Assembly (NCBI RefSeq): GCF_018129965.1
Contig: NZ_JAFCKW010000030.1
Location: 1 to 64,000 of the forward strand
Direction of reading: 5' to 3'
DNA: 64,000 bases
From: Bradyrhizobium diazoefficiens
Lineage (GTDB): Bacteria; Pseudomonadota; Alphaproteobacteria; Rhizobiales; Xanthobacteraceae
A program made the translations under genes and the position numbers. The notes beneath the pieces are model-generated. The model had not been told where the DNA came from. It ran no database searches and saw nothing but the letters and a program-made list of their open reading frames with translations. Position 1 is the first letter of the stretch; each line of letters begins with the position of its first letter. Positions 62,504 through 64,000 of this stretch are shown here, one piece after another.

Positions 62504-63754
62504 GTGCCGTCTGACGCCATCTGGGCCTGGAGCATCATCGCCGCAGCGACCGCGGGCGTCATCATCCGGCCTCTATCCCTGCCCGAGGCGATCTGGGCCG
62601 TACTCGGCGCCGCCGCACTCGTGCTGCTGGGCTTCCTGCCCTGGCGGGATGCGCTTGTCGGCATCGAGAAAGGTGTCGACGTCTATCTCTTCCTGATCGG
62701 CATGATGCTGATCGCCGAACTGGCGCGGCTCGAAGGCCTGTTCGACTATCTCGCCGCGCTCGCGGTCGATTATGCGGACGGATCGCCGCAGCGGCTGTTC
62801 CTGCTGATCTATATCGTCGGCACGGTCGTGACGGTGCTGCTCTCGAACGACGCCACCGCGATCGTGCTGACGCCTGCCGTCTACGCCGCGACCCGCGCGG
62901 CCGGCGCCAAGCCGCTGCCCTATCTCTTCGTCTGCGCCTTCATCGCCAATGCCGCCAGCTTCGTGCTGCCGATCTCCAATCCGGCCAATCTGGTCGTGTT
63001 CGGCGCCCGAATGCCGCCACTGGCGGAATGGCTGCGCCTGTTCGCGCTGCCGTCGGCGGCCTCGATCCTGCTGACCTACATCGTGCTGCGCCTGACCCAG
63101 CACCGTGCACTGAAGCAAGACACCATCGCCCGCAGCGTCCCGCATCCCGAACTCGGCCGGGGCGGCAAGTTGACCGCGATCGGCATCGTCGCCATCGGGG
63201 TCGTGCTGGTCACGGCCTCCGCGCTGGACAGGCAGCTTGGCCTTCCGACCTTCATCTGCGGCGTGGTCACGGCGGCAATCGTGCTGCTCGTCGGCCGGCA
63301 ATCGCCGCTGCCCATGCTGCGCGGCGTGTCCTGGAGCGTGCTGCCGCTGGTCGGCGGGCTCTTCGTCATGGTGGAGACGCTGGTGAAGACCGGCGTGATC
63401 GGGCAGCTCAGCGCGCTGCTGCATCAGGCGATCGACCAGTCCGTGACGAAAGCGGCCTGGAGCGTCGGCATCGCCACCGCCATCGCCGACAATATCGCCA
63501 ACAATCTGCCGGTCGGCCTCGTCGCGGGCTCCGTCGCCGCCAGCGATCATCTGCCCGCGCCCGTCGTCAGCGCCATCCTGATCGGCGTCGATCTCGGCCC
63601 CAATCTGTCGGTGACAGGCTCGCTCGCCACCATCCTGTGGCTGGTCGCGCTGCGGCGGGAGAAAATCGAGGTCGGCGCCTGGCCCTTCCTCAAGCTCGGC
63701 CTGCTGGTGACGCCGCCTGCCCTGATCGCGGCGTTGGCCGCCGCGATCAGGTAG
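62504..63754 (+). CDS. ArsB/NhaD-like ion transporter
   Basis: A 416-residue protein with about eleven to twelve spans. Hallmarks of the ArsB/NhaD superfamily are LLSNDATAIVLTPAVYA and ATAIADNIANNLPVGLVAGS. It may export arsenite or exchange sodium and protons, but no ars gene is nearby, so the ion is uncertain. The start is GTG at 62504-62506 after CGAGGA, with a 21-base gap to the MFS gene. Confidence 0.87.
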   Translation: MPSDAIWAWSIIAAATAGVIIRPLSLPEAIWAVLGAAALVLLGFLPWRDALVGIEKGVDVYLFLIGMMLIAELARLEGLFDYLAALAVDYADGSPQRLFLLIYIVGTVVTVLLSNDATAIVLTPAVYAATRAAGAKPLPYLFVCAFIANAASFVLPISNPANLVVFGARMPPLAEWLRLFALPSAASILLTYIVLRLTQHRALKQDTIARSVPHPELGRGGKLTAIGIVAIGVVLVTASALDRQLGLPTFICGVVTAAIVLLVGRQSPLPMLRGVSWSVLPLVGGLFVMVETLVKTGVIGQLSALLHQAIDQSVTKAAWSVGIATAIADNIANNLPVGLVAGSVAASDHLPAPVVSAILIGVDLGPNLSVTGSLATILWLVALRREKIEVGAWPFLKLGLLVTPPALIAALAAAIR

Positions 63755-63764
63755 CGCGCGGGCG

Positions 63765-64000
63765 TCAGTCGTTCTCGTAGCCGTAGACTTCCGGCAGGAT
63801 GAAGATGGCGGAAAGCAATCCGATCAGCGGGAAGATCGCGACCATCAGCGTGGCGTTGGCCTGCCCGATGGCGGCGAACACCGTCGGGAACAGGAAAATC
63901 GCCAGGAACGACGGCAGCTTCACGAACATGTAGGCGAAACCGCTGGCGGTGCCGCGATATTTCGGCTTGGCGACCATGGTCGGGATCGTCATGCAGTTCG
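63765..64000 (-). CDS. MFS transporter, C-terminal part (cut by window edge)
   Basis: Only the last 78 or so residues are seen, with the final two to three membrane spans (KLPSFLAIFLFPTVFAAI and MVAIFPLIGLLSAIFIL) and the end LPEVYGYEND. The sequence GTASGFAYMFVKLPSFLA matches the eleventh-span region of MFS sugar or metabolite transporters. The coding frame runs past base 64000, so the start is outside the window. It is convergent with the ArsB/NhaD-like gene. Confidence 0.82.
   Translation of the reverse strand, partial: NCMTIPTMVAKPKYRGTASGFAYMFVKLPSFLAIFLFPTVFAAIGQANATLMVAIFPLIGLLSAIFILPEVYGYEND

Overview
The window reads as one chromosomal segment of a high-GC alphaproteobacterium, most likely Bradyrhizobium or a close relative (Nitrobacteraceae). 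The evidence is the mipZ–panC–DUF1489 block, a phasin next to a peptidoglycan carboxypeptidase, a clpS/clpA pair, a RopB/Omp25-type barrel and several palindromic intergenic repeats of the kind common in this genus. Genes are dense, often overlap by 1-4 bases, and lie on both strands. I see no transposase, integrase, phage gene, CRISPR array or rRNA. One tRNA gene, tRNA-Leu(GAG), is present at 38148-38232.

Layout. 1-4.0 kb: palindromic repeat, TrmO-like methyltransferase, AzlC/AzlD amino acid exporter, lytic transglycosylase, orphan TRAP binding protein. 4.0-8.8 kb: a minus-strand block with several small proteins around a GH130 enzyme and a glycosyltransferase fused to a second domain. It includes a 32-residue membrane peptide gene at 8662-8760. 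8.9-12.4 kb: HAD phosphatase, nitrilase with divergent AraC regulator, small membrane protein and monoheme cytochrome. 12.5-15.5 kb: clpA, clpS. 16-20 kb: Tad/vWA protein, phasin, D-Ala-D-Ala carboxypeptidase. 20.2-25.6 kb: DnaJ/vWA pair, alpha/beta hydrolase, mipZ, panC, DUF1489. 25.6-38 kb: small and membrane proteins, GST, DUF599, GT39-like transferase, TolA/TonB-like protein, aldo/keto reductase, MgtE, two polysaccharide deacetylases. 38-43.5 kb: tRNA, orphan FliN-like protein, lipB, mini-DnaB ATPase, tautomerase with LysR regulator, hybrid histidine kinase.

The most interesting region is 43.5-48.8 kb. A heme-c/outer-membrane-barrel fusion resembling Cyc2 iron oxidases heads a tight operon with a second outer-membrane barrel and two c4-type diheme cytochromes. 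A third diheme cytochrome is transcribed divergently, and a Crp/Fnr-family regulator follows it. A CTGTTC-N6-GAACAG inverted repeat sits in the shared promoter. The gene set recalls the Cyc2-Cyc1 electron path of iron oxidisers and may be an uncharacterised electron-uptake system.

A second candidate system lies at 56.4-63.8 kb. A sensor kinase and NtrC-type sigma-54 activator are followed by a near-consensus -24/-12 promoter (59741-59756). That promoter drives an apparent operon of two proteins built from the same duplicated module, an MFS transporter and an ArsB/NhaD-like transporter. Between the two systems, 48.9-56.2 kb carries acylphosphatase, an isocitrate-lyase/PEP-mutase family enzyme, a biotin-dependent carboxylase alpha subunit, a zinc metallopeptidase and a second hybrid kinase. 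The last gene, an MFS transporter, runs off the right edge.
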